This document shows, piece by piece, positions 1 to 9,500 of a stretch of 64,000 nucleotides of DNA. The position numbers were made by a program, and so were the translations under genes. The stretch spans positions 2,790,001 through 2,854,000 of the forward strand of contig NZ_CP116968.1 in assembly GCF_032051675.1 (NCBI RefSeq), written 5' to 3'. The first letter of the stretch is position 1; every line of letters starts with the position of its first letter. This stretch comes from Candidatus Nitrospira neomarina. Lineage in GTDB: Bacteria > Nitrospirota > Nitrospiria > Nitrospirales > UBA8639. The notes under the pieces are model-generated. The model was not told the origin of the DNA, ran no database searches, and saw nothing but the letters and a program-made list of their open reading frames with translations.

Positions 1-333
1 ACATACGAAGTGCAATTGGGTGCCAGCGCATTGAAAAATGTGGGGAAAAAGAGATGGAATCTCCGTCTGGCCAAAGCGATTGACATATTAGATCGAGTGA
101 TGAATTTCGACCATCTCTATATAGGGGGGGGCAACGGCAAAAAGGTCACCATTCCCTTGCCACCTCATGCCACAATCGTCTCAAATACCGCCGGGCTCCT
201 TGGGGGAATCGCGCTCTGGGCCGATCCCAATGTGGTCATTCCATCTAAGCCTAAGGTCCCTGGTGAAGGAAACGCACGAAAACAGGCTCCGCGAAAAAAG
301 TCATCGAAAACTCTCCGGAAGAAAAAGAATTGA
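1..333 (+). CDS. ROK-family sugar kinase, C-terminal part (polyphosphate glucokinase-like)
   Basis: This is the 3' end of a gene cut by the window edge. The frame is open from base 1, so the GTG at 10 is probably internal. The visible part holds the pattern FDHLYIGGGNGKK followed by NTAGLLGGIALW, which is the C-terminal glycine-rich segment of ROK kinases and is most like polyphosphate glucokinases, where it lies near the end of the protein. The last 30 residues are a Lys/Arg-rich tail. The expected role is cytoplasmic phosphorylation of glucose using polyphosphate or ATP. The N-terminal catalytic half is not in the window, so the phosphate donor cannot be judged. Confidence 0.7.
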   Translation, partial: TYEVQLGASALKNVGKKRWNLRLAKAIDILDRVMNFDHLYIGGGNGKKVTIPLPPHATIVSNTAGLLGGIALWADPNVVIPSKPKVPGEGNARKQAPRKKSSKTLRKKKN

Positions 334-428
334 CTCCCATAAACCCTTCACCATCCCTCAGCTCGTTCCATGCCAAGTTGCACCTTCCCTTCATCTTGAG
401 GGAAATTGCCTAACCGGCACACACCACC

Positions 429-818
429 ATGATTCCTTACGGATTACCTCAACTTTTCTGGGTTGGTTTGGGCGGGTTTTTAGGGTCGGTAGGCCGATTT
501 GTGATCTCCGGCTTCTTTAACCGCCTGAGTCCGACTCTTGCCTTCCCGATTGGCACTCTGGCCGTTAATATTCTCGGCTGTTTCCTGATCGGATTGCTCC
601 ATGGGTTGGCCGAGTCCAGGAATATGCTAGGAACCGACACCAGAATCTTTCTGTTTATCGGCGTTCTGGGTGGATTCACGACCTACTCCACATTCGGGTT
701 CGAATCCCTGGCACTTCTGAAAGACGGGGCCATGCTCAAAGCCTCCGCCAATATCCTCATCCATGTCTTCGTAGGTCTAGCCGCTGTCTGGCTGGGCGAT
801 ACATTAGGACGGCTGTAA
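429..818 (+). CDS. crcB: Fluoride ion channel CrcB/FluC
   Basis: A 129-residue membrane protein with four predicted hydrophobic segments, the usual length for this family. It shows the family signatures GGFLGSVGRF near the N-terminus, GTLAVNILGCFLIG in the second helix, and GVLGGFTTYSTFGFE, whose Thr/Ser/Phe residues line the fluoride pore. Members form antiparallel dimers in the inner membrane and export fluoride. I looked for a crcB-type fluoride riboswitch in the 95 bases upstream and did not recognise one. It stands alone between the ROK kinase gene and uvrA. Confidence 0.93.
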   Translation: MIPYGLPQLFWVGLGGFLGSVGRFVISGFFNRLSPTLAFPIGTLAVNILGCFLIGLLHGLAESRNMLGTDTRIFLFIGVLGGFTTYSTFGFESLALLKDGAMLKASANILIHVFVGLAAVWLGDTLGRL

Positions 819-966
819 GCTCAGGTCCCTACTTCCTCCTTGTCAATTTACAAAATAGATTTTGGGAGTGGATTACTTCTCTTGAAGCCACTTGGCGAGA
901 AGGGGGTGAACACGGTACAACCATTATTCGTCGTGTTCACTATCCGAATGGTTAGCATCCCTGAAT

Positions 967-3804
967 ATGTCCTCAAAGAAACAGTTATTATCTTCCAGTT
1001 CCCCCCATGCCGACCTGATCATTGAAGGCGCACGGCAAAATAACCTTAAGAATATTTCTCTCCGTATCCCGCACAACGCTGTCACCGTCATCACGGGGGT
1101 GTCAGGATCCGGAAAATCCTCTTTGGCCTTCGATACCTTGTTTGCGGAAGGCCAGTGGCGTTATGTGGAATCGCTCTCATCCTATACGCGCATGTTCCTG
1201 GACCGTGTAAAACGCCCTGATGTGGACCGACTCACCAATATCCGCCCCTCAATTGCCTTGGAACAAAAAAATCCGATTCGGACTTCGCGCTCCACCGTCG
1301 GCACTACCAGCGAAATTTCAGATTATCTCCGGTTGCTGTTCTCCAAAATCGGACGATTGACCTGTCCCGACTGCAAGGTGGAGGCCATCGCCCACCACCC
1401 CACCACGGTCGCGCAAGATTTACTGAATCGTTTTCCCAAGGAACGTGCCCTCGTCTGTTTTCCCAAACCCGCCCCCCATCCTGACGCACTGGATTTCATG
1501 AAAACGGCACTCCTCAAGCAAGGCTTCATTCGCGTCGTCATCAACCACCAACTGATCAACCTCAACACCGACCCCCTCCCCTCACCGCTGCCATCGGAGT
1601 TGTCAATCGTCGTTGATCGCCTGACTCTGGATACGGAATCGCGGAGTCGGTTGGTCGAAGCCTTGGAATCAGCGTTTCGCGAAAGTGAAGGACGCGCGAG
1701 TGTCATGATCGGGGATAACCACCCCCTAGCCTATAGTGCACACCTCTCATGCCCGGGCTGCGGCAGGACGTTCCCGACGCCACGACCCGTATCCTTTTCC
1801 TTCAATCATCCACTTGGAGCCTGTCCCGAATGTAAAGGGTTCGGCAACATCCTGCGCTACGACGAACGGTTACTGATTCCCGACCCCGACAAATCCTTAC
1901 AGGACGGGGCGATCGAACCATGGACAAAACCGTCCAATGTGTGGTGGCAGAAAGAAATGCTCAAAGCCTTCAAGAAGAAAAATCTCGACCCGACCACACC
2001 TTACAACCAACTCACCCAAGCAGAACTAGACCTGATTTGGAAAGGAGAAGGAAAGCTCGAAGGCATTGATGATTTTTTTACCTATCTAGAAGGCAAACGC
2101 TACAAGATGCATGTCCGGGTCTTCCTAAGCCGGTATCGCAGTCCTTTCCCCTGCACAACCTGCCAGGGAACCCGCTTACGGCCGGAATCTCTCATGGTCA
2201 AGATTTATGATTGCCACATTCACGAGGTATGTGGATGGCCCCTCTCTGACCTTCATCGATGGCTTCAGACCTTGCCGCTAAGAACATTTGAGGAGGCGAT
2301 CGCCAGGGATCTGTTGATGGCTTTGCAAACGAAACTGTCATTTCTCCTGCGCGTAGGGTTGGAGTATCTCACACTCAACCGGGAAATGCGGACGTTATCC
2401 GGAGGCGAAGCTCAGCGTATTCATCTGGCGACACAACTGGGGAGTCAGCTCATGGGCACACAGTATGTCCTGGATGAACCGACGATCGGCCTCCATGCCC
2501 GCGATACCGAGGCCATGGGCATGATTTTGCGGGAGTTGGCGGAGCGGGGCAACACCGTTATTGTGGTGGAACATGATCCGCAGATCATTCAACAGGCTGA
2601 TTACATCGTCGAACTGGGACCTCAATCAGGCGATCAAGGCGGAGAGGTCATCTGCGCAGCCCCCTACCAATCCTTTCTGAAGCATCCCCAGTCACTCACC
2701 GCACAATATTTGCGTGGGGAACGAACCATTCCCTTACCGTCCAAACGTCGATCAGGAAATGGAAAAGCGCTTCAGTTCACAGGAGTGAACGAACAGAATC
2801 TCAAAAACCTCACCGTCAACATTCCCCTCGGCACGCTGGTCTGTGTCACGGGTCCTTCCGGTTCGGGGAAAAGCACGTTAGTCGAGGCCACCATCTATGC
2901 AGCTCTGGCGCGCTTTTTTAAGGTGGACACTCCTCCCCAACCCGAGCTGGCAAGCATGACGGGGCCGGAACACCTTCGAACCGTCTGCCTTATTGACCAG
3001 GAACCCATCGGCAAAACCCCGCGCTCGAATCCCATCACCTACATTAAAGCCTATGATGAAATCCGGGCCTTATTTTCTCAATCGCCAGAAGCGCGGGCGC
3101 ACCGGCTCACGCCCGCGCATTTTTCGTTTAACACCGGGAAAGGACGATGCCCTCGTTGCCAGGGGAACGGGTATGAAAAACTGGAAATGTATTTTCTCGC
3201 GGACCTCTACGTACCCTGTGCAGACTGTGAAGGCAAACGGTTCAAAGAAAAAATCCTACAGGTCCACGTCAAAGGGCATTCCATTCATGATGTATTGAAC
3301 CTCACCGTCGATCAAGCGGTACCCTACTTCGCCACGTCATGTCCCAAGGTCCTCAAAGGATTGCGCGTGCTTCAACAGCTTGGACTTGGCTATCTCACAC
3401 TGGGACAACCAGCCACGACTCTATCCGGAGGCGAAACCCAACGCCTTAAAATCGCCCGAGAATTGACCAACGCCCCAAAACGATCAGCCGTCAACTCAGA
3501 CCACAACGGTGCCCTTTACATTCTGGACGAACCCACCAGGGGACTGCACCTTGAAGATATCACGCGCCTGTTAACCGTCTTGAATCAACTGGTCGAGGAA
3601 GGGAACACGGTCCTGGTAGTCGAACATCACCTGGACGTCATCAAATGCGCGGATTGGGTTATCGATTTAGGCCCCGGCGGAGGCGAATCCGGTGGCCACA
3701 TCGTCGCGCAAGGCCCGCCGAAAGAGATTGCCAACAGCCCTCAGTCACTCACCGGAAAATATCTCAAACCACTTCTCGGTCCTAAAGCCCAACCACTCAA
3801 ATAG
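967..3804 (+). CDS. uvrA: Excinuclease ABC subunit A (UvrA)
   Basis: A 945-residue protein, close to the usual 940 of UvrA, the damage-sensing ATPase of nucleotide excision repair. It has two ABC cassettes. The first Walker A is GVSGSGKSS at residues 44-52 and the first signature is [12 protein letters not shown], followed by [11 protein letters not shown]. The second half has [21 protein letters not shown] and [11 protein letters not shown]. Zinc-module cysteine pairs are visible (CPGC...CPEC in the first half, CPRC...CADC in the second). The motif [15 protein letters not shown] differs from the commoner YVESLSAYARQFL form, so it could be a UvrA paralogue. No uvrB or uvrC lies nearby. Confidence 0.9.
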   Translation: MSSKKQLLSSSSPHADLIIEGARQNNLKNISLRIPHNAVTVITGVSGSGKSSLAFDTLFAEGQWRYVESLSSYTRMFLDRVKRPDVDRLTNIRPSIALEQKNPIRTSRSTVGTTSEISDYLRLLFSKIGRLTCPDCKVEAIAHHPTTVAQDLLNRFPKERALVCFPKPAPHPDALDFMKTALLKQGFIRVVINHQLINLNTDPLPSPLPSELSIVVDRLTLDTESRSRLVEALESAFRESEGRASVMIGDNHPLAYSAHLSCPGCGRTFPTPRPVSFSFNHPLGACPECKGFGNILRYDERLLIPDPDKSLQDGAIEPWTKPSNVWWQKEMLKAFKKKNLDPTTPYNQLTQAELDLIWKGEGKLEGIDDFFTYLEGKRYKMHVRVFLSRYRSPFPCTTCQGTRLRPESLMVKIYDCHIHEVCGWPLSDLHRWLQTLPLRTFEEAIARDLLMALQTKLSFLLRVGLEYLTLNREMRTLSGGEAQRIHLATQLGSQLMGTQYVLDEPTIGLHARDTEAMGMILRELAERGNTVIVVEHDPQIIQQADYIVELGPQSGDQGGEVICAAPYQSFLKHPQSLTAQYLRGERTIPLPSKRRSGNGKALQFTGVNEQNLKNLTVNIPLGTLVCVTGPSGSGKSTLVEATIYAALARFFKVDTPPQPELASMTGPEHLRTVCLIDQEPIGKTPRSNPITYIKAYDEIRALFSQSPEARAHRLTPAHFSFNTGKGRCPRCQGNGYEKLEMYFLADLYVPCADCEGKRFKEKILQVHVKGHSIHDVLNLTVDQAVPYFATSCPKVLKGLRVLQQLGLGYLTLGQPATTLSGGETQRLKIARELTNAPKRSAVNSDHNGALYILDEPTRGLHLEDITRLLTVLNQLVEEGNTVLVVEHHLDVIKCADWVIDLGPGGGESGGHIVAQGPPKEIANSPQSLTGKYLKPLLGPKAQPLK

Positions 3805-4259
3805 TTCCACCTCAAGATTTGCTGCCTTGAATTATTTGGGTCGTCTTCTTGGACAAAATGAGCTCGGCACGTTAATTGATTAGGAACCTTTCTCATACGA
3901 TGTCCGTTCGCCTCGACAACCACAAACGATTTCAGTAACCCCTTTTTCAAAGTATGAGGTCAACACTCATTCCAGTTCATCAAGAACTTTGCTTTGGGTT
4001 GCAGAAGTCATTCACAGGCTTGTTAGAGATCTAATTCAAACCTCTATAGATATTCTTGCTCGAAGGGCTCCAACCTTTCGTCCGTGAAGCCAAACTTTTC
4101 TCTCAAAAGGCTTCAAAAGGCAGCTTCACGTCCTTGTTTCCATCATCCCGGATTTTCTTGGATAAGATAGGCCAGGGTTTTTACCAGCTTTCTCAAAGCC
4201 AGAATTTCCTTTATACTTTTTCCACAGTTCGTTTTTTGATTCAGAGCGCGCTTACTCTT
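3805..4259. other. Intergenic region with no recognised feature
   Basis: About 455 bases between uvrA and the next lipoprotein gene. The frame of the downstream gene is open from about 4056, but the residues it would encode look non-conserved and have no signal before the lipobox. I see no RNA gene and no strong hairpin. Confidence 0.4.
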
Positions 4260-4787
4260 ATGCTCTTTCCTTCCTTTCAAAATCCATCCTTAGTGAGACA
4301 GGAAGTCCTCACTCTCTGCTTCTTCGTTATCTTGGCCGTCGGCATCCAAGGATGCTCTGATTCCGAGGACAAAGCCTCACCGACTACCCAGGAAAAGCCG
4401 GCACCGACAACATCAGCAATTGCGCCAATAGATGAGCAGGCTCCATCAAGCACGAGCGAGCAAGGAAATGTTTCTCTGCCTGCCACAACACCGGAACCCT
4501 CCCGCCAACCAGCCCAGGAAGAATTGGAACGCGCAAACTTTGCCATAGGAAAAGCTGAACAACTCCTTCGTCGAGCTCCCATGGGCAAGGAATCGGACCT
4601 GGCATTATCCGCTTTGGAGCGGGACCTGGATTCAGCTCGAACCCTTCTTCGAACCGGTCAAACTCATTTCGATGAACAGAAATTCGAAATGGCCCAAACT
4701 CAGGCCAAACAAGCCACGGAAAAAGCTTCGGCTGTGTATGAGCACATTGAGCAGGCCATCAGTACGGTTAACGAAAATTCACGATAG
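4260..4787 (+). CDS. Lipoprotein with helical DUF4398-like domain
   Basis: The reading frame is open from 4056, but the ATG at 4260 places a hydrophobic signal directly before a lipobox (AVGIQGC), so this start was chosen and gives about 175 residues. After the lipid-anchored Cys comes a Pro/Thr/Ser-rich linker. The C-terminal part is helical with the pattern LERANFAIGKAEQLL...DSARTLL...KFEMAQTQAKQA, which resembles DUF4398 periplasmic helical domains. Such proteins are membrane-anchored in the periplasm and their function is unknown. The L,D-transpeptidase gene follows on the same strand after about 48 bases, which suggests a shared envelope role. The ribosome-binding site is weak. Confidence 0.7.
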   Translation: MLFPSFQNPSLVRQEVLTLCFFVILAVGIQGCSDSEDKASPTTQEKPAPTTSAIAPIDEQAPSSTSEQGNVSLPATTPEPSRQPAQEELERANFAIGKAEQLLRRAPMGKESDLALSALERDLDSARTLLRTGQTHFDEQKFEMAQTQAKQATEKASAVYEHIEQAISTVNENSR

Positions 4788-4835
4788 CTTGACGATTTTT
4801 ATGGTTAATTTGGTCTCTGGTGGTGATGTTCCATC

Positions 4836-5615
4836 ATGGCTCCCGACAACCGAGATCTTCAGTTTCCCCGGAAGACTTTTGAAACTATCAGAACCACCGG
4901 TTCCATAGTTTTCTGGGCGGCGGCAGCTTGGGGAGTCTTCATGCTTCCCCTGCTCATTGTCCTCGCATCACCATTCCTGAATTCTGCCCAATCCATCCCG
5001 TTATCCAAACCCCTCCTCCAGGTTTCTGCCAGTCTTTCTCCAGATGGGACTCTGGACGATACGTCGGCACACATTCGCCAGACCCGTTATAAGGAAATTG
5101 AATTTTCGCCATCCCAGCCACTCCACACCGCCCCTAGTCACGTACCAAATCCCATGCCCCTCACACCGCAGGCAACAGTCTATCTTCTTGTAGATACATC
5201 CCGACATCGGCTTTTCGTGAAAGAAGGCGATCGGGTTCTGCATGAGGCCCTTGCCTCAACCGGCAGCGGGAACACCTTAGCGGATCCCAGGAACCCGGAA
5301 AGAACGTGGACGTTCGAAACTCCCAAAGGGACATTCAGCATTCAGAGCAAGCTAGAAAAACCGGTATGGATTCGTCCCGATTGGGCCTTTATTGAACAAG
5401 GCGATCCCGTTCCCGGAAAAATGGCTGATCGGTTACAGCCGGGAGTGCTCGGACAATATGCGTTGGGTTTTGGCAATGGATATTTCATTCATGGGGCCTT
5501 GTACTCAAATTTATTAGGCCAGGATGTCACCCACGGATGCATACAACTGCATGCTGACGATCTTCAATTTGTGTTTGAAACCGTCCAATTGGGCACCCCG
5601 ATCATCATTATCTGA
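4836..5615 (+). CDS. L,D-transpeptidase (YkuD domain), membrane-anchored
   Basis: A 259-residue protein with one N-terminal hydrophobic segment (about residues 24-46) that acts as a signal or anchor. The C-terminal half has the YkuD catalytic pattern: His219 in FIHGALYS, then THGCIQLH with His233 and the nucleophile Cys235. The family forms 3-3 peptidoglycan cross-links or attaches proteins to peptidoglycan in the periplasm. The stretch VYLLVDTSRHRLFVKEGDRV is the usual start of the YkuD beta sandwich. It follows the DUF4398-like lipoprotein gene and is probably cotranscribed with it. The motif has Gln where many members have Arg after the Cys (CIQ instead of CIR). Confidence 0.88.
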   Translation: MAPDNRDLQFPRKTFETIRTTGSIVFWAAAAWGVFMLPLLIVLASPFLNSAQSIPLSKPLLQVSASLSPDGTLDDTSAHIRQTRYKEIEFSPSQPLHTAPSHVPNPMPLTPQATVYLLVDTSRHRLFVKEGDRVLHEALASTGSGNTLADPRNPERTWTFETPKGTFSIQSKLEKPVWIRPDWAFIEQGDPVPGKMADRLQPGVLGQYALGFGNGYFIHGALYSNLLGQDVTHGCIQLHADDLQFVFETVQLGTPIIII

Positions 5616-5638
5616 ACCATTTCAGGGGCTCAAAACTA

Positions 5639-6193
5639 TCAATAATAGGGATATGCGAGCGGACGATATCCAGTATAAAAATCGGCTGGATAACCCCCAC
5701 CCCAACCAAATCCTGAATAGCCTCGCCCCCAATACAGTGCCTTATCCCATATGGTCAAATCTTTGATGCCAAAGATGGGGACCTCTTTGGTATCTTCACC
5801 CACCTGGATAGTTTCCCTGCCTATAACCTCACCGACAATGGAAATGGCTTTGCCATTTTCAAGCACGGCTGGATCTAATGGATCCTTCCCCTTCGATAGC
5901 GCAATGAATCTTCCCTGAGTTTTGGTGCGATGAATCGCTGGAGTAAAATCATCGTTCAGTGGAAGTTGGAGTACTTCGATTCTTGTCGCATCCTGCTTTC
6001 GATTGACCGATAGCACTTCTCCTCCGACAACCATCAACTCTCCTTGATAATTATCAGGGTTCTCGCGAATCTGCTTAAAGTCCAAGGTGTGATTGACTTG
6101 ATTTTCCAACCCCTCGGGGATCACCTGGTATTGAGAACATCCACTAAACATCAGCGAAAGAAATAGCATGGTTGAAATAGTTGAATTTTTCAT
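5639..6193 (-). CDS. Slp-family outer membrane lipoprotein
   Basis: A 184-residue lipoprotein. The signal ends in the lipobox MFSGC. The mature part has the Slp pattern: QIRENPDNYQGELMVVGGEV, then TRIEVLQLPLN, GRFIAL, and DPAVLENGKAISIVGEVIG. In Escherichia coli, Slp-type proteins are starvation- or stationary-phase-induced outer membrane lipoproteins of unclear function. The C-terminus is rich in Gly, Tyr and Trp (YWGRGYSGFGWGGGY), as in many relatives. A good ribosome-binding site (AAGGAG) lies before the ATG. It converges with the L,D-transpeptidase gene. Confidence 0.85.
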   Translation of the reverse strand: MKNSTISTMLFLSLMFSGCSQYQVIPEGLENQVNHTLDFKQIRENPDNYQGELMVVGGEVLSVNRKQDATRIEVLQLPLNDDFTPAIHRTKTQGRFIALSKGKDPLDPAVLENGKAISIVGEVIGRETIQVGEDTKEVPIFGIKDLTIWDKALYWGRGYSGFGWGGGYPADFYTGYRPLAYPYY

Positions 6194-6716
6194 GGCGGCG
6201 ATTTCTCCTTAGGGATTTTAAAACGGGAAACACAGGTCGAAAAAAAAACGGGCCAAGTTTTTCTATCTTTTTAACCCTCTTTGTACTTTTTGAATTTTAA
6301 CTTGTTCGCTCGGTTTTGAAGCCTGCCAAAAACCCTTGGAAAAAGTGTCCTATTACGGGACGGAAGGTTTGGGGGAAATCTGTTATCGGTTTCCAAAGAC
6401 TTTTACAATCCAAAACTTTAGGGTGAAGACATTAGTGTGAAGACAGTGGATGGAATGGTCGGGAATAATCGGCCCAATGAAGAAATCGGACCGATAAAGG
6501 TGTCAAAAGTGACGACATCTTTTGCCCACTTTCCAAACAATCACCCCTACCGGTCGTAATTCGTGCGAACAATCTCACTCATTGGAGTCATCCCTACCTG
6601 AACTTTCTCCAGGGTTTTCTCCAGTTTGATACTCCTGAGCCTTGGGATACAGTAAAGCCCTAAATCGTTTACAAAGTTCAAAATATTTGCTGCTTATCCA
6701 ATGATGAGGAGGATCC
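6194..6716. other. Divergent intergenic region, promoters of the Slp-like and DUF6335 genes
   Basis: About 520 bases between divergently transcribed genes, so it must hold promoters for both. An A/T-rich run lies just upstream of the minus-strand gene. A perfect AGGAGG ribosome-binding site at about 6706-6711 fixes the ATG at 6717. I could not recognise a specific operator or sigma-54 element. Confidence 0.45.
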
Positions 6717-7139
6717 ATGGCTAAAAAGAAAAATACGAATTCATCACGGAAGGATGCGGATACGATGATACGGCAATATATTGAAAATCAAGATCCTGCT
6801 GAAGAGGCTATCCAAGAGGATTTTAGCGAGACAAGGGTTCAGCAGGAATCGGAGGTAGTCCTTACTCGTGGAAACAATCGCCAAAAACAGGCCAGACTTT
6901 TCGGTGGAGATCTTGACGCAACCATGGACGCGGGGAGTTCCGGCGATGAAACTGTAGGGGGTTCCAATCCTACTCCGGATCAAGATACCGTGGATGAGTT
7001 GGGCGAAGCGGTGGGTTTGACCTTTGAAAATTCTGAAGAACTTGTAGGAGAAAAAGTGTATGACCGGGATACCCACCGATGGGAACTCGATCCTGCATCC
7101 TCTGAAGATTATACGGAACGAATCAAAAGATACCGATAA
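6717..7139 (+). CDS. DUF6335-family protein
   Basis: A 140-residue, acidic, soluble protein. The C-terminal pattern GGSNPTPDQDTVDELGEAVGL followed by EKVYDRDTHRWELDPASSEDY matches my memory of the DUF6335 family, seen in cyanobacteria and Nitrospira-like bacteria. No catalytic residues or membrane segments are visible. The N-terminus is Lys/Asn-rich and probably disordered. The start is fixed by an AGGAGG site seven bases upstream. The function is unknown. Confidence 0.65.
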   Translation: MAKKKNTNSSRKDADTMIRQYIENQDPAEEAIQEDFSETRVQQESEVVLTRGNNRQKQARLFGGDLDATMDAGSSGDETVGGSNPTPDQDTVDELGEAVGLTFENSEELVGEKVYDRDTHRWELDPASSEDYTERIKRYR

Positions 7140-7211
7140 GCTTCTTCAGCACAACCAGAAGACAGGTTCAGTAGAAAGCGTTTTAAACACTCGTCCTACA
7201 AGCGGATTCAT

Positions 7212-7243
7212 ATGGGTGGGTGAGATTGATCATCCCCACCCAT
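7212..7243 (+). terminator. Possible terminator hairpin after the DUF6335 gene
   Basis: A 9-bp perfect inverted repeat (ATGGGTGGG at 7212-7220 and CCCACCCAT at 7235-7243) with a 14-base loop lies 70 bases past the stop codon of the DUF6335 gene. No clear U-tract follows, so intrinsic termination is uncertain. Confidence 0.4.
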
Positions 7244-7350
7244 CCATGTCATAGCCGCAAAGGAAAAGCCTACAGGGAAAACATTCAAGGCGCGATCGGC
7301 TTTTCTCCAATTTCACACCCTTCAAACAATCCTTAACTCCAACCTCCGTG

Positions 7351-7902
7351 CTACATACTTCCATGGGGGGAATGTCCCTCTATCTGATTCATGCGCTGAT
7401 GCAAGATCTCTCTAAATTTTCCGTATTGATCCTGAGTTAACACACCTCTCAATTTCAGCAGGGAATCAATGCGTGCCATCATCATATCTTCTTTAATGGC
7501 TCCAATGGTTTTGACCTGCTCTTCAATCGCCTGACGGTCTGGCTCACCCTTTCCGAGCAGGGTCGCAAGATCGACTTCCGCCGTTCGAACATCAGCGGTT
7601 TTTTTGACGACCATTTTATCGTAATCAAGTCGAAGCCTGTGAAAGGCCTCTTTTTGTTCATCGCTCAGCATTAATTCTTCTTCCATTGAGCCGGAAAAAT
7701 GATGATGGTCCATATAATTTTGAGTTGCATGCGGAGATTCGGATTCGTGCGTATAGGATTCATGAGAACGTGTTCCCTCGGTAGAACTTTTGCCATCATG
7801 CGCACAGCCGCTTAATGCAAAAACCATAGAAAGAAGAAGAAGGAGACCAGTTCTTCCAGGATCATGCCGAAATAGATCTTTTAAGGTAGGTAGGAACGCC
7901 AT
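7351..7902 (-). CDS. Spy/CpxP-like periplasmic lipoprotein
   Basis: A 183-residue protein with a hydrophobic signal and lipobox LSGC. A His-rich stretch (YMDHHHFSGS) precedes two LTxxQ-like motifs: LSDEQKEAFHRLR and LTQDQYGKFREIL. The helical region between them fits the Spy/CpxP/ZraP fold of envelope-stress chaperones and metal-sensing periplasmic proteins. The His clusters at both ends (DHHHFSGS and GHSPHGSM) could bind metal, which is inference. An AAGGAG site precedes the ATG. It stands alone in its orientation next to csaA. Confidence 0.72.
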   Translation of the reverse strand: MAFLPTLKDLFRHDPGRTGLLLLLSMVFALSGCAHDGKSSTEGTRSHESYTHESESPHATQNYMDHHHFSGSMEEELMLSDEQKEAFHRLRLDYDKMVVKKTADVRTAEVDLATLLGKGEPDRQAIEEQVKTIGAIKEDMMMARIDSLLKLRGVLTQDQYGKFREILHQRMNQIEGHSPHGSM

Positions 7903-8212
7903 AGTCGTCTCCTTTGGTTAAGCGGTTGGCCATTTCTTTTCCAATAGTTGATTGTGTCCATTATCAGAGAGCAGCATACACCCCACACCTGGCAAGAACC
8001 CTGGTTTCATTAAATCTCAGTAACTTAATGAGACTGGCCGGGTCGGTGTATCCAAGATACTGAATAGGTCTGGTGTCAGCATGTATTTCAATATCTCTGG
8101 CCATCTTCCCACCCATCCCACAGAGACCTCACGATATCTTAAATACTCCGAAGTAGGTGAAACTTGTTGTAAGGCATGGCTCTATCAGCAAATAGTTTAA
8201 GCAACGGAGAAA
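7903..8212. other. Intergenic region with no recognised feature
   Basis: About 310 bases upstream of the Spy-like gene and downstream of csaA. It should hold the promoter of the Spy-like gene. No RNA gene or strong repeat was seen. Confidence 0.4.
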
Positions 8213-8551
8213 CTACAACAACTTTCTGCCTAGAGGAACCGATTTGTCCGGGACACACAACGCCACCTCCCCGTTCTCAGTATGAAATCCGGTGACCAGA
8301 CATTCCGACATCACCGGACCGATTTGTTTGATTGGAAAATTCACAACAGCGACAACCAACTTTCCCACTAACTCTTCCGGTTTGTAAAGATCCGTGATCT
8401 GAGCGCTCGACTTCTTCATACCGATGTCCTTTCCGAAATCAACTTGCAGAATGTAGGCAGGCTTTTTGGCTTCCGGGAACCGCACCGCACTCACAATGCG
8501 CCCGACGCGAAGCTCGACTTTTATGAAATCATCCCATGATATGGTCTGCAC
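8213..8551 (-). CDS. csaA: CsaA-type tRNA-binding-domain protein
   Basis: A 112-residue protein that consists almost entirely of one EMAP/tRNA-binding OB fold. The pattern DFIKVELRVGRIVSA, then PAYILQVDFG, SSAQITDLY, and VNFPIKQIGPVMSECLVTGF is typical of CsaA, a homodimeric protein with tRNA-binding and proposed chaperone activity. The start is GTG, placed by a strong AAGGAGG site five bases upstream. It is monocistronic. Confidence 0.9.
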   Translation of the reverse strand: MQTISWDDFIKVELRVGRIVSAVRFPEAKKPAYILQVDFGKDIGMKKSSAQITDLYKPEELVGKLVVAVVNFPIKQIGPVMSECLVTGFHTENGEVALCVPDKSVPLGRKLL

Positions 8552-8867
8552 TTCAGCCTCCTTAATTAACTCATAACAGTTATTCGTATAAGAGTAGCAC
8601 CCTTCTTCCGAAGCCCGTTCTCACTTTTATTCTCTATCTTTTTTTTACCTCCTGGAGGTCCAATAAAATCAATATTCTCCTATTCCTCTCATCCTGTTTG
8701 GTCCCCAGCTACGATTTCCAAGCTAGAGGCTAGACCATCTCCTCAATAACAGCGATTTCCAGAACAGATTCATGTCCCCAAGGAAAGTCCAAATATTTAT
8801 TTAAGATTGCAAGAGGTTATTCCGAATTAACAGGCATTAAATTTAACCCTCTCTTAAGGAGAAGAAC
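8552..8867. other. Divergent intergenic region between csaA and a lipoprotein gene
   Basis: About 315 bases. A T-run next to the short palindrome ACCTCCTGGAGGT lies near 8640-8660, but the T-run is upstream of the palindrome on the plus strand, so it is not a plus-strand terminator. Nothing else was recognised. Confidence 0.35.
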
Positions 8868-9230
8868 ATGCCCAAAATCTGGCGATCGGTTCTGTTACTG
8901 ACATGTATGTTGGCGGGATGCAGTACCACTGGAACTTTGGGGATTGTGACCAAAAGTTCAGCCGATCCAGCTTCGCTCTTGAAAACCAGCCAAGGTTATG
9001 AGGAGTTAGGGCCAGCTGAAGGGCAAGCTTGCCGTCATTTCATTTTGGCCATTATCCCATTTGGGCAATCGGACATGGCTAAAGCGGTGGATAAGGCCTT
9101 AGAAACCACGGGCGGAGATGCCTTACTCAATGTCTCAGCAGAAAGCAGCCTGTACGGTTTCATTCCCATTTACAACGTTTATACTTTTACCTGTACCACG
9201 GTCAAAGGAACCGCCATCAAATTTAAATAG
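8868..9230 (+). CDS. Small conserved lipoprotein of unknown function
   Basis: A 120-residue protein with a short signal and lipobox LAGC. The mature part has the pattern CRHFILAIIPFGQSDMAKAV, then GGDALLNVSAES and YGFIPIYNVYTFTC, with two non-lipid Cys residues that could form a disulfide. I recall similar small lipoproteins in proteobacteria, but I cannot name a family with confidence. A ribosome-binding site (AAGGAG) precedes the ATG. It is probably periplasmic or outer-membrane anchored. Confidence 0.65.
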   Translation: MPKIWRSVLLLTCMLAGCSTTGTLGIVTKSSADPASLLKTSQGYEELGPAEGQACRHFILAIIPFGQSDMAKAVDKALETTGGDALLNVSAESSLYGFIPIYNVYTFTCTTVKGTAIKFK

Positions 9231-9500
9231 AGTACTGAATTGACTTTGATTCTCTGGTAAACAGAAATCGTACGGCTTTTCTGTCGGATTGGCCCTTGCT
9301 ATTTCCTCGATCTCATTCGATTGTAATACTGTTGAAGGTTTACTGAATCATGAGTACCCATACCTTAGCTTAGGCCGGCTCTGCCGCTTCGGCAGCCCTG
9401 ATTCCCGCCGCTTAACTATAAGATAAATTACACAACGTTTTGCCCTGGAGCAGGGCGGAGGTGAGTAAACCGCATGCTTTGTAAGAATTGCTGGTTGTAT
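9231..9500. other. Intergenic region with a small GC hairpin
   Basis: About 270 bases between convergent genes. CTGCCG (9381-9386) and CGGCAG (9390-9395) form a tight hairpin that flanking GGC/GCC can extend. It is a possible terminator without a clear T-run. Nothing coding was seen. Confidence 0.4.

Noticed and set aside
334-428. Possible fluoride riboswitch upstream of crcB
   Set aside because: I did not find the conserved stem and loop elements of the crcB riboswitch in the bases before the gene.
8636-8665. Terminator at the T-run near the ACCTCCTGGAGGT palindrome
   Set aside because: On the plus strand the T-run comes before the palindrome, so it cannot act as a plus-strand intrinsic terminator; on the minus strand it becomes an A-run.
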